Assembly: GCA_963812195.1 (NCBI GenBank)
Contig: CAWEUI010000023.1
Coordinates: forward strand, 170,187 to 234,186
DNA from: ZC4RG30 sp963812195
GTDB taxonomy: Bacteria > Pseudomonadota > Gammaproteobacteria > Steroidobacterales > Steroidobacteraceae
Reading direction: 5' to 3'
Length of the DNA stretch: 64,000 nucleotides
Every line of letters begins with the position of its first letter. Positions within the stretch are counted from its first letter, which is position 1. Position numbers and translations under genes: made by a program. Below the pieces are notes generated by a model, which was not told where the DNA came from, searched no databases, and saw only the letters and a list, made by a program, of their open reading frames with translations. Of the stretch, positions 36,916 to 45,793 are shown piece by piece.

Positions 36916-37524
36916 TCAGGCGCCCGGCGGCAGCGGCGCGTTCGGGTACCAGAACTTGCGGTGACAGTTCTCGCAGGCCTCGTCCAGCACGCCACCGGCC
37001 TGCAGGAACGCGTCCGTGTCCTGCTTCTTGATGGCGTCCATCATGTCGCCCGCCGCCACCTGGAATTCGCGCGCAAAGCCCACGAAGCTGCCGCGATCCT
37101 TGTCGATGGCGGCCTGCGCCTGCTCGGGCGTGAAATCGCCCTCGCCGCCCGGCTGGGCCAGCTTCTGGCCCGGATGCGCGACCTGGCGCCCCTCGACCAC
37201 CAGTAGATTGGCGGCCTCCATCAGGATCAGCGCCTTGCGCCGCTGCGTATCCCACTCGGCATCGTTGCGCGGGTGATGCTCCTCCACGCCGGTCCTGGTG
37301 CTGACGATGGCCACGGATTCCCACAGCTCGTCGGCGTTGGGATCGATGAAGTCCTCCATCAGGTCCAGCACGCTGGCCTGTGGCTGCAGTCCGCCTGGCA
37401 GCACGGCGGCCAGCGGCGGCGGCGCGGGCGCGGCTGCTTCCTGCTTTGCGCAGCCTGCCAGAAGTACGACTCCGCTCAATACCGCTGCAATGGCGCTTCC
37501 CGCCACGATGGCCGATACCTTCAT
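36916..37524 (-). CDS. Lipoprotein with C-terminal CxxCH heme motif (cytochrome c'-like)
   Basis: 202 residues: lipobox VVLLAGC, an Ala/Pro-rich linker, a helical domain and a C-terminal CENCHRKFWYP heme-binding motif, the cytochrome c' arrangement. The mature protein would be lipid-anchored in the periplasm. It is the third protein in the window with a terminal CxxCH helix-bundle layout, but its sequence is clearly different from the tandem pair. Probably an electron-transfer protein. Confidence 0.75.
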   Translation of the reverse strand: MKVSAIVAGSAIAAVLSGVVLLAGCAKQEAAAPAPPPLAAVLPGGLQPQASVLDLMEDFIDPNADELWESVAIVSTRTGVEEHHPRNDAEWDTQRRKALILMEAANLLVVEGRQVAHPGQKLAQPGGEGDFTPEQAQAAIDKDRGSFVGFAREFQVAAGDMMDAIKKQDTDAFLQAGGVLDEACENCHRKFWYPNAPLPPGA

Positions 37525-37557
37525 GATTGCCCCCGTTTCCCAGCCCGACGATGGCGG

Positions 37558-37914
37558 CTAGCGCCGCAGTATGCGCAGGATATCCTCAAGTTCGGTGCGC
37601 AGCTGGCGAATAATCTGCTGGCTCTGGCTGACGTCGCTGCGGGCCTCCTCGCCGTCCAGCTTCTGGCGCGCGCCGCCAATTGTGAAGCCTTGTTCATAAA
37701 GCAGACTGCGAATCTGTCGTATGACGATTACGTCCTGGCGCTGATAGTAGCGGCGGTTGCCGCGGCGCTTGACCGGCTTGAGCTGCGGGAATTCCTGCTC
37801 CCAGTAACGCAGCACATGCGGCTTCACGCCACACAGCTCGCTCACCTCGCCGATGGTGAAATAACGTTTGCCGGGGATGGCCGGCAGTTCGTTATTGTTC
37901 CGGGGTTCCAGCAT
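37558..37914 (-). CDS. MerR family transcriptional regulator
   Basis: 118 residues: RYFTIGEVSELCGVKPHVLRYWEQEFPQLKPVKRRGNRRYYQRQDV is the MerR winged helix-turn-helix, followed by a helical tail. No metal-binding cysteines in the tail, so it is not a metal sensor of the classical kind. Its start overlaps the ihfA end by 23 bases; a MerR gene after ihfA is a common arrangement in proteobacteria. Target unknown. Confidence 0.88.
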   Translation of the reverse strand: MLEPRNNNELPAIPGKRYFTIGEVSELCGVKPHVLRYWEQEFPQLKPVKRRGNRRYYQRQDVIVIRQIRSLLYEQGFTIGGARQKLDGEEARSDVSQSQQIIRQLRTELEDILRILRR

Positions 37915-38194
37915 AGGCTTCCACGCGCGCCTTGAGCTTCTGGCCCGGCCGGAAGGTCACGACCCGCCGTGCGCTGATGGGAATCTCCTCACCGGTCTTC
38001 GGGTTGCGGCCCGGGCGCTGGTTCTTGTCGCGCAGGTCGAAATTCCCGAAACCGGACAACTTGACCTGGCTGCCATCCGACAATGCGCCGCGCACCTCCT
38101 CGAAGAAAAGGTCGACCAGCTCGCGCGCTTCGCGCTTGTTCAGTCCGAGCTGATTGAACAACGCTTCGGCAATTTCCGCCTTCGTCAGGGCCAT
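37892..38194 (-). CDS. ihfA: Integration host factor alpha subunit
   Basis: 100 residues, the usual size. ALTKAEIAEALFNQLGLNKREA at the N-terminus and the DNA-bending arm GRNPKTGEEIPISARRVVTFRPGQKLK are clear. IHF bends DNA at specific sites with the beta subunit. ATG at 38194 is preferred over an upstream codon at 38227 because the conserved domain starts there. It follows pheT with 4 bases between, as in E. coli. Confidence 0.95.
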   Translation of the reverse strand: MALTKAEIAEALFNQLGLNKREARELVDLFFEEVRGALSDGSQVKLSGFGNFDLRDKNQRPGRNPKTGEEIPISARRVVTFRPGQKLKARVEAYAGTPEQ

Positions 38195-38198
38195 CTTG

Positions 38199-40574
38199 TC
38201 ACCGAATCCTCGCGTCCAGATGCGCACCGAGATCGGTTGCCACTGAAGCCATCAGGGCATCCGCCTCCTCGTCGGTGAGCGTCGCGTCATTATCTTGGAA
38301 TATCAAGCCGAAAGCGATGCTTTTTCGAGTTGGTTCTATGCCCGGCCCCTGGTAGACATCGAAGGCCACGAGCTCGCGCAGCCGACTGCCTGCGGCAACA
38401 GTAGCACGACTGAAGATGGCGCTTAAAGGAGTCTCCAGTGGCACGGTAATCGACAGGTCGCGACGCACCTGCGGGAAACGCGAAACGGGCGCCAACTGCG
38501 GCACAGGCGCCTGCAGGCCGCGGCTTATGTCCAATTCGAACAGCATGCAGGGCGTCGTGAAGCCCAGCTCAGCCGCCAGCGAGGGATGCAGTTCGCCCAG
38601 CCAACCAATTGCCCTGCCGTCGCGCTGCATGCTGGCGCTGCGGCCCGGATGCAGGCAGGCCGGAACATCTGCGGCCTGCCATGCCCAGCGTACGGCGGCG
38701 CCGGCCAGCTGCAGCAGGGCCGCGACATCGCCCTTCACATCGAAGAAATCCAGGTCCGCGCGCTGGCAGGCCCACTGCTCCGGTGCGCGGGCACCCAATG
38801 CAATGCCGCCGATGCGCTGCGTCTCGCGATGCCCGTCCGCCTCCCGGCAGAACACCGTGCCGCGCTCCATCAGGCGCACGCGCTCCTGCTGGCGCGCCGT
38901 GTTCTCCGCAGCAGCCTTGAGCAAACCCGGCCACAGCGACAGGCGCATGACCGCCAGATCGGCCGCGATCGGATTGGCCAGCGGCAATGCCGGCACACCC
39001 GGGAACAACTTGCCCTGCAGCACCGGATCCACGAAAGCGTAGTTGATCGCCTCCTGGTAGCCGCGGGCGACCAGCGCATCAAGCAAAGTCCGTTCATCCA
39101 GCTGCGACTCGCTGCGTCGCGCGAAGCGCTGCGGCAACCGGCGCGGCTGCTCCTCTACGGCATCGAAGCCGACGATGCGCAGCACTTCTTCGATCAGGTC
39201 GGCCTCGATCGCCACATCGAAGCGCCACGACGGCGGCTGCACCTGCCAGCCCGCGGCCTGCCGGGTGACGCCCATGCCCAGGCCGCTCAGGCATTGCTCG
39301 ACCTGCGCATCGGCGATGCGCGCACCGGACAACAGTGCCAGACGCTCGCGGCGCAGGGTTACCGGCGCACGTTGCGGCAGCGCCGCCTGATCCACGATCT
39401 CCAGCACCGGCCCGGCCGTGCCGCCGCACAGTTCCAGCAGCAATGCGGTGGCACGCTCCATCGCCCGGGCCTGACCCTGTGGATCCACGCCACGCTCGAA
39501 GCGCTGGGCCGCGTCGGTGACCAGGCCATGGCGGCGCGCGCGACCGGCAATCGCCTCGGGGGCGAAGAACGCGACCTCCAGCAGCACTTCAGTGGCTGCG
39601 TCGGTCATGGCGGTCTTCTGCCCGCCCATGACGCCGGCCAGGCCGATCGGCCCGCTGTCATCGGCGATCACCAGCTCGTCCGCCGCGAGCACGATATCGC
39701 GCTCGTCGAGCAAGGCGAGCGGCTCCCCGGCGTGCGCCAGGCGGACCACCAGCGGGCCCTGCAGGCGGCTGGCATCGTACGCATGCATGGGCTGGCCCAG
39801 CTCCAGCAGCACGTAGTTCGTGACATCGACCACTGGGCTGATTGTTCTCAGACCGGCGCGGCGCAGGCGCTCCTGCATCCACAGCGGCGTGCGGGCGCGG
39901 TTGTCGAGCCCCGTCAGGCGACGCGTCAGCAGACGCGGCGCGGCCTCCGGGGCCTCGACCCGCGCCGCCGCCGGCGCCACCGCACCGGCCGCGGCAATGC
40001 CGCCGGCGGGAGCTTTCAGTTGGGCGCCGGTCAATGCCGCCACTTCGCGCGCCACGCCCAGCACGGACATGGAATCGCCCCGATTGGCGTAGGTCTTCAG
40101 TTCCAGCACCGTGTCGTCGAGCCCCAGACACTGGCGCAGATCCTGCCCCGTCTGGGCATCATCCGGCAGTTCCAGCAGCCCGTCATGGCTGGTGGACAGC
40201 CCCAGTTCGCGGGCCGAGCACAGCATGCCGGCCGACGCCACGCCGCGCAGTTTCGCGGACTTGATGCGCAGCTCACCGGGCAGCACCGCGCCGACACGGG
40301 CCAGCGGCGCCTTGAGTCCGGCGCGCGCATTGGGCGCGCCGCACACGATCTGCAGCGTTTCCCCGCCCGCATCCACCTGGCAGACGCGCAACTTGTCCGC
40401 GTCCGGGTGCGCGGCTATCGCGGTGATCCGGGCAACCACCACTCCGGTAAAGGCCGGTGCCGCCGGCGCCGTGCCCTCCACTTCGAATCCGGATGCCGTC
40501 AGGCGCCGCGACAGCTCCGCAGCATCCCAGGGCACATCGACCCATTCGGCCAGCCAGGTCAGCGGCAGCTTCAT
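38199..40574 (-). CDS. pheT: Phenylalanine-tRNA ligase beta subunit
   Basis: 791 residues. Contains the N-terminal EMAP/OB tRNA-binding domain (VVARITAIAAHPDADKLRVCQVDAG), B3/B4 editing domain, B5 and a C-terminal ferredoxin-like anticodon-binding domain (RFPQVRRDLSITV, LTDEEADALM). The frame is intact. ATG directly follows the pheS stop. Makes the alpha2-beta2 PheRS with pheS. Confidence 0.97.
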   Translation of the reverse strand: MKLPLTWLAEWVDVPWDAAELSRRLTASGFEVEGTAPAAPAFTGVVVARITAIAAHPDADKLRVCQVDAGGETLQIVCGAPNARAGLKAPLARVGAVLPGELRIKSAKLRGVASAGMLCSARELGLSTSHDGLLELPDDAQTGQDLRQCLGLDDTVLELKTYANRGDSMSVLGVAREVAALTGAQLKAPAGGIAAAGAVAPAAARVEAPEAAPRLLTRRLTGLDNRARTPLWMQERLRRAGLRTISPVVDVTNYVLLELGQPMHAYDASRLQGPLVVRLAHAGEPLALLDERDIVLAADELVIADDSGPIGLAGVMGGQKTAMTDAATEVLLEVAFFAPEAIAGRARRHGLVTDAAQRFERGVDPQGQARAMERATALLLELCGGTAGPVLEIVDQAALPQRAPVTLRRERLALLSGARIADAQVEQCLSGLGMGVTRQAAGWQVQPPSWRFDVAIEADLIEEVLRIVGFDAVEEQPRRLPQRFARRSESQLDERTLLDALVARGYQEAINYAFVDPVLQGKLFPGVPALPLANPIAADLAVMRLSLWPGLLKAAAENTARQQERVRLMERGTVFCREADGHRETQRIGGIALGARAPEQWACQRADLDFFDVKGDVAALLQLAGAAVRWAWQAADVPACLHPGRSASMQRDGRAIGWLGELHPSLAAELGFTTPCMLFELDISRGLQAPVPQLAPVSRFPQVRRDLSITVPLETPLSAIFSRATVAAGSRLRELVAFDVYQGPGIEPTRKSIAFGLIFQDNDATLTDEEADALMASVATDLGAHLDARIR

Positions 40575-41624
40575 CTAGGACCACCCGCCGCGGAACTGCC
40601 GCAGGAAGCGCAGGTCGTTCTCGAAGAACAGGCGCAGGTCGTTCACGCCATAGCGCAGCATCGCCAGCCGGTCGATGCCCATGCCGAAGGCATAGCCGGT
40701 GTAGCGCTCCGGATCCACCCCACAACCGGACAGCACATTCGGATGCACCATGCCGCAGCCGAGCACCTCGATCCAGCCGGTGTGCTTGCACAGGCGGCAA
40801 CCCGAGCCGCCGCATTCCACACAGGTGATGTCCACCTCGGCCGAAGGTTCGGTGAACGGGAAATAGGATGGTCGCAGGCGCATCGCCAGGTCCCGCTCGA
40901 AGAAGGCTTCCATGAAGCCATGCAGGATGGCCTTGAGGTTGGCGAAGCTCACGCCCTCGTCCACCAGCAGGCCCTCCACCTGGTGGAACATCGGCGTGTG
41001 GGTGGCATCCGAATCCATGCGGTAGACGCGTCCCGGGGCGATCACCGCCAGTGGCAGGCGTTCGCGCGCGGCCCGCAGCGCCCGGATCTGCACCGGCGAG
41101 GTATGCGTGCGCAGCAGCACGCGCTCGCCCTGCACAGCGTGCTCCAGATAGAACGTGTCGTGCATGGCGCGCGCCGGATGGTTGGCCGGAATGTTCAGCG
41201 CGGTGAAGTTGTGGAAGTCGTCTTCGATTTCCGGCCCTTCGGCCACCTCGAAGCCCACTTCCCGGAACAGCCGCTCCAGGCGCAGCCGTGCGCGGGTCAC
41301 CGGATGCAGGCCGCCGTTGACCTCGCCGCGCCCGGGCAGACTCACATCCACCCTGCCGGCGGCGAGCTGGCTCTCGATGGCGGCGGCTTCGAGCACCGCG
41401 CGGCGCTCGGCCACAGCCGATTCGACCGCCACCTTGGCCTCGTTGATGCGCGCCCCGGCGGCGGGCCGCTCGGCCGCGGGCAGCTTGCCCAGCGACTTGA
41501 GCTGTTCGGTGATCAGGCCCTTCTTGCCCAGCCAGCGCACGCGCACCTCGTCCAGGCGCGCCACGTCGGCACTGGCGGCTGCTTCCGCCAGTGCGCGGAC
41601 CGTGAGATCGGCTAGCGAGTCCAT
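40575..41624 (-). CDS. pheS: Phenylalanine-tRNA ligase alpha subunit
   Basis: 349 residues with an N-terminal coiled coil and class II catalytic core (HTSPVQIRAL, FHQVEGLLVDEGVSFANLK, FTEPSAEVDITC, GCGMVHPNVL, GMGIDRLAMLRYGVNDLR). The insertion CVECGGSGCRLCKHTGW holds four cysteines, a possible zinc knuckle seen in a subset of bacterial PheS. Only 33 bases separate it from rplT, so no room for an E. coli-type pheM attenuator. Confidence 0.97.
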   Translation of the reverse strand: MDSLADLTVRALAEAAASADVARLDEVRVRWLGKKGLITEQLKSLGKLPAAERPAAGARINEAKVAVESAVAERRAVLEAAAIESQLAAGRVDVSLPGRGEVNGGLHPVTRARLRLERLFREVGFEVAEGPEIEDDFHNFTALNIPANHPARAMHDTFYLEHAVQGERVLLRTHTSPVQIRALRAARERLPLAVIAPGRVYRMDSDATHTPMFHQVEGLLVDEGVSFANLKAILHGFMEAFFERDLAMRLRPSYFPFTEPSAEVDITCVECGGSGCRLCKHTGWIEVLGCGMVHPNVLSGCGVDPERYTGYAFGMGIDRLAMLRYGVNDLRLFFENDLRFLRQFRGGWS

Positions 41625-41657
41625 CGCCTCCCCTTGGCGTCGGCTACGCGCGACGCG

Positions 41658-42020
41658 TCAGGCGGCTTGGAGGTTGGCTTTGGCCTGTTCGCAGATGGCC
41701 CCGAAGGCCGTCGCATCGTGCACGGCCAGCTCGGCAAGGACCTTGCGGTCGATCTCGATGCCGGCCTTCAGCAGCCCGTTGATCAGGCGACTGTAGGACA
41801 GCCCGTGCTCGCGGGCCGCCGCGTTGATGCGGGTGATCCAGATGGCGCGGAATTCGCGCTTCTTCTGGCGCCGATCCCGGTAGGCGTACTGCCCGGCCTT
41901 GATGACCGCCTGCTTGGCCGCGCGGAATACCTTGCGGCGGGCGTTGTAGTAACCCTTCGCCTTGGCGAGGACCTTCTTGTGACGGCGTCCGGCAATGACG
42001 CCACGCTTTACTCGTGCCAT
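41658..42020 (-). CDS. rplT: 50S ribosomal protein L20
   Basis: 120 residues: RVKRGVIAGRRHKKVLAKAKGYYNARRKVFRAAKQAV and the RDRRQKKREFRAIWITRINAAAR core. In E. coli L20 represses rpmI-rplT translation. Here it follows rpmI by 22 bases. Confidence 0.97.
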   Translation of the reverse strand: MARVKRGVIAGRRHKKVLAKAKGYYNARRKVFRAAKQAVIKAGQYAYRDRRQKKREFRAIWITRINAAAREHGLSYSRLINGLLKAGIEIDRKVLAELAVHDATAFGAICEQAKANLQAA

Positions 42021-42042
42021 GTTCGGTTACCTCGCGCTGGTA

Positions 42043-42243
42043 TCAGGAGTTGGGGAGCAGCGCTACGGCGCGGCCCACGTCGCTCTTGTGGATCAGGCTC
42101 GATCCGCCGGAGCGCAACTTGCGCTTGGTCTTGCGCGGCTTGTGGCCGAGGTTGTGGCGGCGGCCGGCCGAATAGGACTTGTAGCCCTTGGCCGTCTTGC
42201 GCAGGCGCTTGGCCGCCGCCCGGTTGGTCTTCAGTTTAGGCAT
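42043..42243 (-). CDS. rpmI: 50S ribosomal protein L35
   Basis: 66 residues: PKLKTNRAAAKRLRKTAKGY, GRRHNLGHKPRKTKRKLR. Typical L35 length and sequence. The 101-base gap to infC upstream contains GC-rich repeats but no terminator I can support. Confidence 0.96.
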   Translation of the reverse strand: MPKLKTNRAAAKRLRKTAKGYKSYSAGRRHNLGHKPRKTKRKLRSGGSSLIHKSDVGRAVALLPNS

Positions 42244-42344
42244 GACTCGACTCCACTTTTTCTGGCTTCCTTTCGCAAGGTCAGCGGCACCATGCCGCTG
42301 CCCGCTAGGGGCGGACCGACTACCCGCTCACGCGGGCCGGGCGG

Positions 42345-42869
42345 TCACTTCTTTTTTGGCGTAAACACCATCACCATCTGCCGTCCTTCCATGAGCGGGT
42401 TCTGCTCGACCACCGCGTGTTCGGCGAGGTCGGTCTGCACCCGTCCCAGCAGCCGGCGACCGATTTCCTGGTGCGCCATTTCCCGGCCGCGGAAACGCAG
42501 GGTTACCTTGGCCTTGTCACCCTCGGTCAGGAAGCGGACCAGATTACGCAGCTTGACCTGGTAATCCGCCTCTTCCGTACCGGGACGAAACTTCACTTCC
42601 TTGACCTGAATCTGCTTCTGCTTGCGCTTGGCAGAGTGGGCTTTCTTGTTCTGTTCGAACAGGTACTTGCCGAAATCCATCACCCTGGCGACCGGAGGAT
42701 CGGCCGTGGGCGAAACTTCCACCAGATCCAGCTGCCGCATCCGCGGCCAGTTGCAGCGCCTGCGCGCGCGTCATGACCCCTGCCTGCTCGCCGTCCGCGC
42801 CAATCACCCGCAGTTGCGGCGCGACGTGATTTCCTCGTTGCGCCGGATGCGCTTGCCTGATGTAGCGAT
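42345..42869 (-). CDS. infC: Translation initiation factor IF-3, ATC start (two compensating indels)
   Basis: 174 residues when read from the ATC at 42869. The N-terminus (ATSGKRIRRNEEI) is in one frame, RVIGADGEQAGVMTRAQALQLAADA in the next, and LDLVEVSPTADPPVARVMDFGKY through RQMVMVFTPKKK back in the first. One base is missing near 42823 and one extra near 42737, so the total is a whole number of codons. GGAGG lies 8 bases before the ATC, and the in-frame codons before it include a stop, so no AUG/GUG/UUG start is available. Non-AUG (AUU/AUC-type) starts are a known autoregulatory feature of infC. Confidence 0.9.
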
Positions 42870-42882
42870 AAATCAATCCTCC
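42867..42882 (-). promoter_or_regulatory. Shine-Dalgarno and ATC initiation codon of infC
   Basis: GGAGG at 42878-42882 (minus strand), 8 bases, then ATC at 42867-42869. The TGA that ends thrS lies between them at 42873-42875. IF3 discriminates against such near-cognate starts, so this would repress infC when IF3 is plentiful. Confidence 0.7.
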
Positions 42883-44802
42883 AATACAGTACTCCCGCGG
42901 CTTTGCGACTTCCGTGCCCAGGCGCGCGACGAATGCGTCGAGCGGCATGGTGCCCAGATCCTTGCCGTTGCGGGAGCGAACGGATACCAGGTTGGCTGCA
43001 ACCTCTTTATCCCCTGCTACCAGGAGGTACGGGACGCGCTGCAGCGTGTGCTCGCGGATCTTAAAGCCGACTTTTTCGTTCCGCAAGTCGGCAGATGCCC
43101 GAAACCCCTGATTTTTAAGGGCTTCCACCAGTCCGGTGACGTAGGCATCCTGCCGGTCGGTGATGGGCATCACCACCGCCTGCACCGGCGCGAGCCAGGC
43201 CGGCAGCCGGCCGGCATGGTGCTCGAGCAGGATGGCGAAGAAGCGCTCCAGCGAGCCGAATATTGCCCTGTGCAGCATCACCGGCGTGCGCTTGTGGCTG
43301 TGCTCGTCCACGTAATGCGCGCCCAGCCGGCCCGGCAGGTTCAGGTCCACCTGCAGGGTGCCGCACTGCCAGTCGCGCCCGATGGCATCGCGCAGCACGA
43401 ACTCCAGCTTCGGCCCGTAGAAGGCGCCCTCGCCCGGATTGAGCGTGTACTGGATCCCGGCGGCGTCGGCCGCGGCCTTCAGCGCCGCCTCGGACTGGTC
43501 CCACACCGCATCGTCGCCGACGCGCTTGGGTGGCCGGTCGGAGAACTTGATGCGCACGTCGTCGAAGCCGAAGTCCTTGTAGATGTCCAGGATCAGCTGC
43601 GTGACCCGCACCGACTCGGCGGTGATCTGCTCCGGCGCAATGAAGATGTGGGCGTCGTCCTGGGTGAAGGCCCGCACCCGCATCAGTCCGTGCAACGCGC
43701 CGGAGGGCTCGTAGCGGTGCACCTTGCCGAATTCGGCAAAGCGCAGGGGCAGGTCCCGGTAGCTGCGGATACCCTGCTTGAAGATCTGCACGTGGCCGGG
43801 GCAGTTCATCGGCTTGATGGCGTAGACGCGCTCGTCGGGCGTCTGCGTCAGGAACATGTTCTCGCCGAACTTCTCCAGGTGGCCGGACTGCTGCCACAGG
43901 CCCACGTCCATGATCTCCGGCGCGTTGACTTCCTGGAAGCCGGCCCGCTCCTGCACGTCGCGCATGTAGGCGATCAGGCGCTGGAAAATGCCCCAGCCCT
44001 TCGGATGCCAGAACACGGCGCCGGGGGCCTCCTCCTGCAGATGGAACAGGTCCAGCTCGCGGCCGATCTTGCGGTGATCGCGCTTCTCGGCTTCCTCGAG
44101 CCGATGCAGGTAGTCCTTCAGATCCTTGTCGCTGGTCCAGGCCGTGCCGTAGATGCGCTGGAGCATCTCGTTGCGGTGATCACCGCGCCAGTAGGCGCCG
44201 GCCACCTTCATCAACTTGAAGGCCTTGAGCTTGCCGGTGGAGGGCACGTGCGGGCCGCGGCACAGATCCTCCCAGTCGCCTTGCCCATACAGGCCGATCG
44301 GTTCCCCTGCCGGGATCCCCTGGATGATCTCGGCCTTGTACTTCTCGCCCTGGGACAGGAAATAGGCGATGGCCTCATCGCGCGGCAGTTCGCGCCGGTG
44401 CACCGGCAGGTCCGCCTTGGCCAGCTCGACCATGCGCTTCTCGATGGCCGCCAGATCCTCGGGCGTGAACGGCCGCGAGTAGGCGAAGTCGTAGTAGAAG
44501 CCGTCCTCGATCACCGGCCCGATGGTCACCTGGGCCTCCGGATACAGCTCCTTGACCGCATTGCCCAGCAGATGCGCCGTCGAGTGCCGGATGATCTCCA
44601 GACCGTCCGGATCCCTGGCCGTGACGATGGCCACGCTGGCGTCGCCCTGTATCACGTGGGAGGTGTCGACCAGCTTGCCGTCGACACGGCCCGCCAGCGC
44701 CGCCTTGGCCAGGCCGGCGCCAATGCTGGCGGCCACTTCCTGCACGCTTACCGGGCCATCGAAGCTTTTCTGATTACCGTCCGGCAGCGTGATTACGGGC
44801 AT
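42873..44802 (-). CDS. thrS: Threonine-tRNA ligase (one apparent indel near the C-terminus)
   Basis: About 642 residues, the same as E. coli ThrS. TGS domain at the N-terminus (MPVITLPDGNQKSFDGPVSV), editing domain (HSTAHLLGNAVKELYP), class II core (KPMNCPGHVQIFKQGIRSYRDLPLRFAEFGKVHRYEPSGALHGLMRVRAFTQDDAHIF) and anticodon domain (VVMPITDRQDAYV). The raw frame runs on past the end into infC. One extra base near 42905-42930 moves it to the frame ending at TGA 42873, which gives the expected length and sits just before the infC ATC. Confidence 0.93.
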
Positions 44803-44809
44803 ATGGGAA

Positions 44810-44884
44810 TGGTAGGCGCGAGTGGGATCGAACCACCGACCACTTCCATGTCAAGGAAGTGCTCTACCACTGAGCTACGCGCCT
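44810..44884 (-). tRNA. tRNA-Val(GAC)
   Basis: 75 bases with encoded CCA. Acceptor AGGCGCG/CGCGCCT, anticodon stem CTTCC/GGAAG with loop TTGACAT (GAC), T arm GGTTCGATCC. Located 7 bases upstream of thrS on the same strand. Confidence 0.96.
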
Positions 44885-45017
44885 GCAGTCGACCTTCTAT
44901 GGGGCGGGGAACGATACCGGGACGGGATATACCCCGCAAGACCCGCCCCGGAGCGCCGCTGCGCTGCCCCCGCGCGGGGTGCGGCGGGACGCGCCGATGA
45001 CCGCTATTCTTCATCCC

Positions 45018-45784
45018 ATGCGAAGGCTCGCGACGGGGTGGCTGGCAGCGGCAGTGGTGGCACTGGGCGGCAGTGCGGCCGACGGCCAGGGGCCCGCGCC
45101 CGCAACACGCGACCCGGCGAGTTTCACTTCGCGCGCATGTACTACAACGACTACGCCGGTGCCCGCGGGGGCTTTCGCGGCGGCTTCGGCCGTGGCTGGT
45201 GGCAACAGGACATGCCCGACGCCGAGGAGCACTTCACGGCGAATCTGGCGCGCATGACGCGGGTCGACGCCGGCGAGCCGGTCGTGGTGGATCTGCTCAG
45301 CGACGACCTGTTCCAGTATCCGTGGCTGTATGCCACGCAGACCGGTTACTGGGATCTGAGCGACGCCGAACTGGCCAGACTGCGCGAATACCTGCTGCGC
45401 GGCGGCTTCCTGATGTGTGACGACTTCTGGGGCGAACAGGACTGGGAAGTGTTCGCCGCGACCATGGCCCGCCTGTTTCCCGACCGGCCCATGGAGGAGC
45501 TGCACGCCGATGCCTCGATACTGCACGTGGTATTCGGCATCGACGAGTTCACGCAGATTCCCGGCCTGCGGCATCTGCTGGGCGGCGGCCGCGTGCAGCA
45601 GCTTCCCCCGCCGCGCTGGTACGGCATCTACGACGACCAGCGCCGCCTGATGGTCGGCATCAACTACAACCAGGATGTCGGGGACTCATGGGAAGAGGCC
45701 AACAATCCGGCCTACCCCGAACCCATGACGGCACTGGGCTACCGTTTCGGCGTGAACTACGTGGTCTACGCCATGACGCATTGA
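45018..45784 (+). CDS. DUF4159 domain protein (one apparent frameshift)
   Basis: About 255 residues. A signal peptide (MRRLATGWLAAAVVALGGSAADG) is in one frame and the DUF4159 domain (EFHFARMYYNDY, DLLSDDLFQYPWLYATQTGYWDLSDAELARLREYLLRGGFLMCDDFWGE) in another. One base missing in the C-run near 45112 (GACCCGG for GACCCCGG) joins them. DUF4159 proteins have a glutamine-amidotransferase-like (ThuA-like) fold and are exported; function is not established. An ATG at 44997 is an alternative start. Confidence 0.75.
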
Positions 45785-45793
45785 GCGAGCGCC

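Noticed and set aside
38586..41615. 1009-codon plus-strand open frame opposite pheT-pheS
   Set aside because: Antisense shadow of two intact tRNA synthetase subunits; Gln/Arg/His-rich translation without domain signals.
42622..45000. 792-codon plus-strand open frame opposite thrS and tRNA-Val
   Set aside because: Antisense shadow of thrS running through a tRNA; no RBS or recognisable domain.
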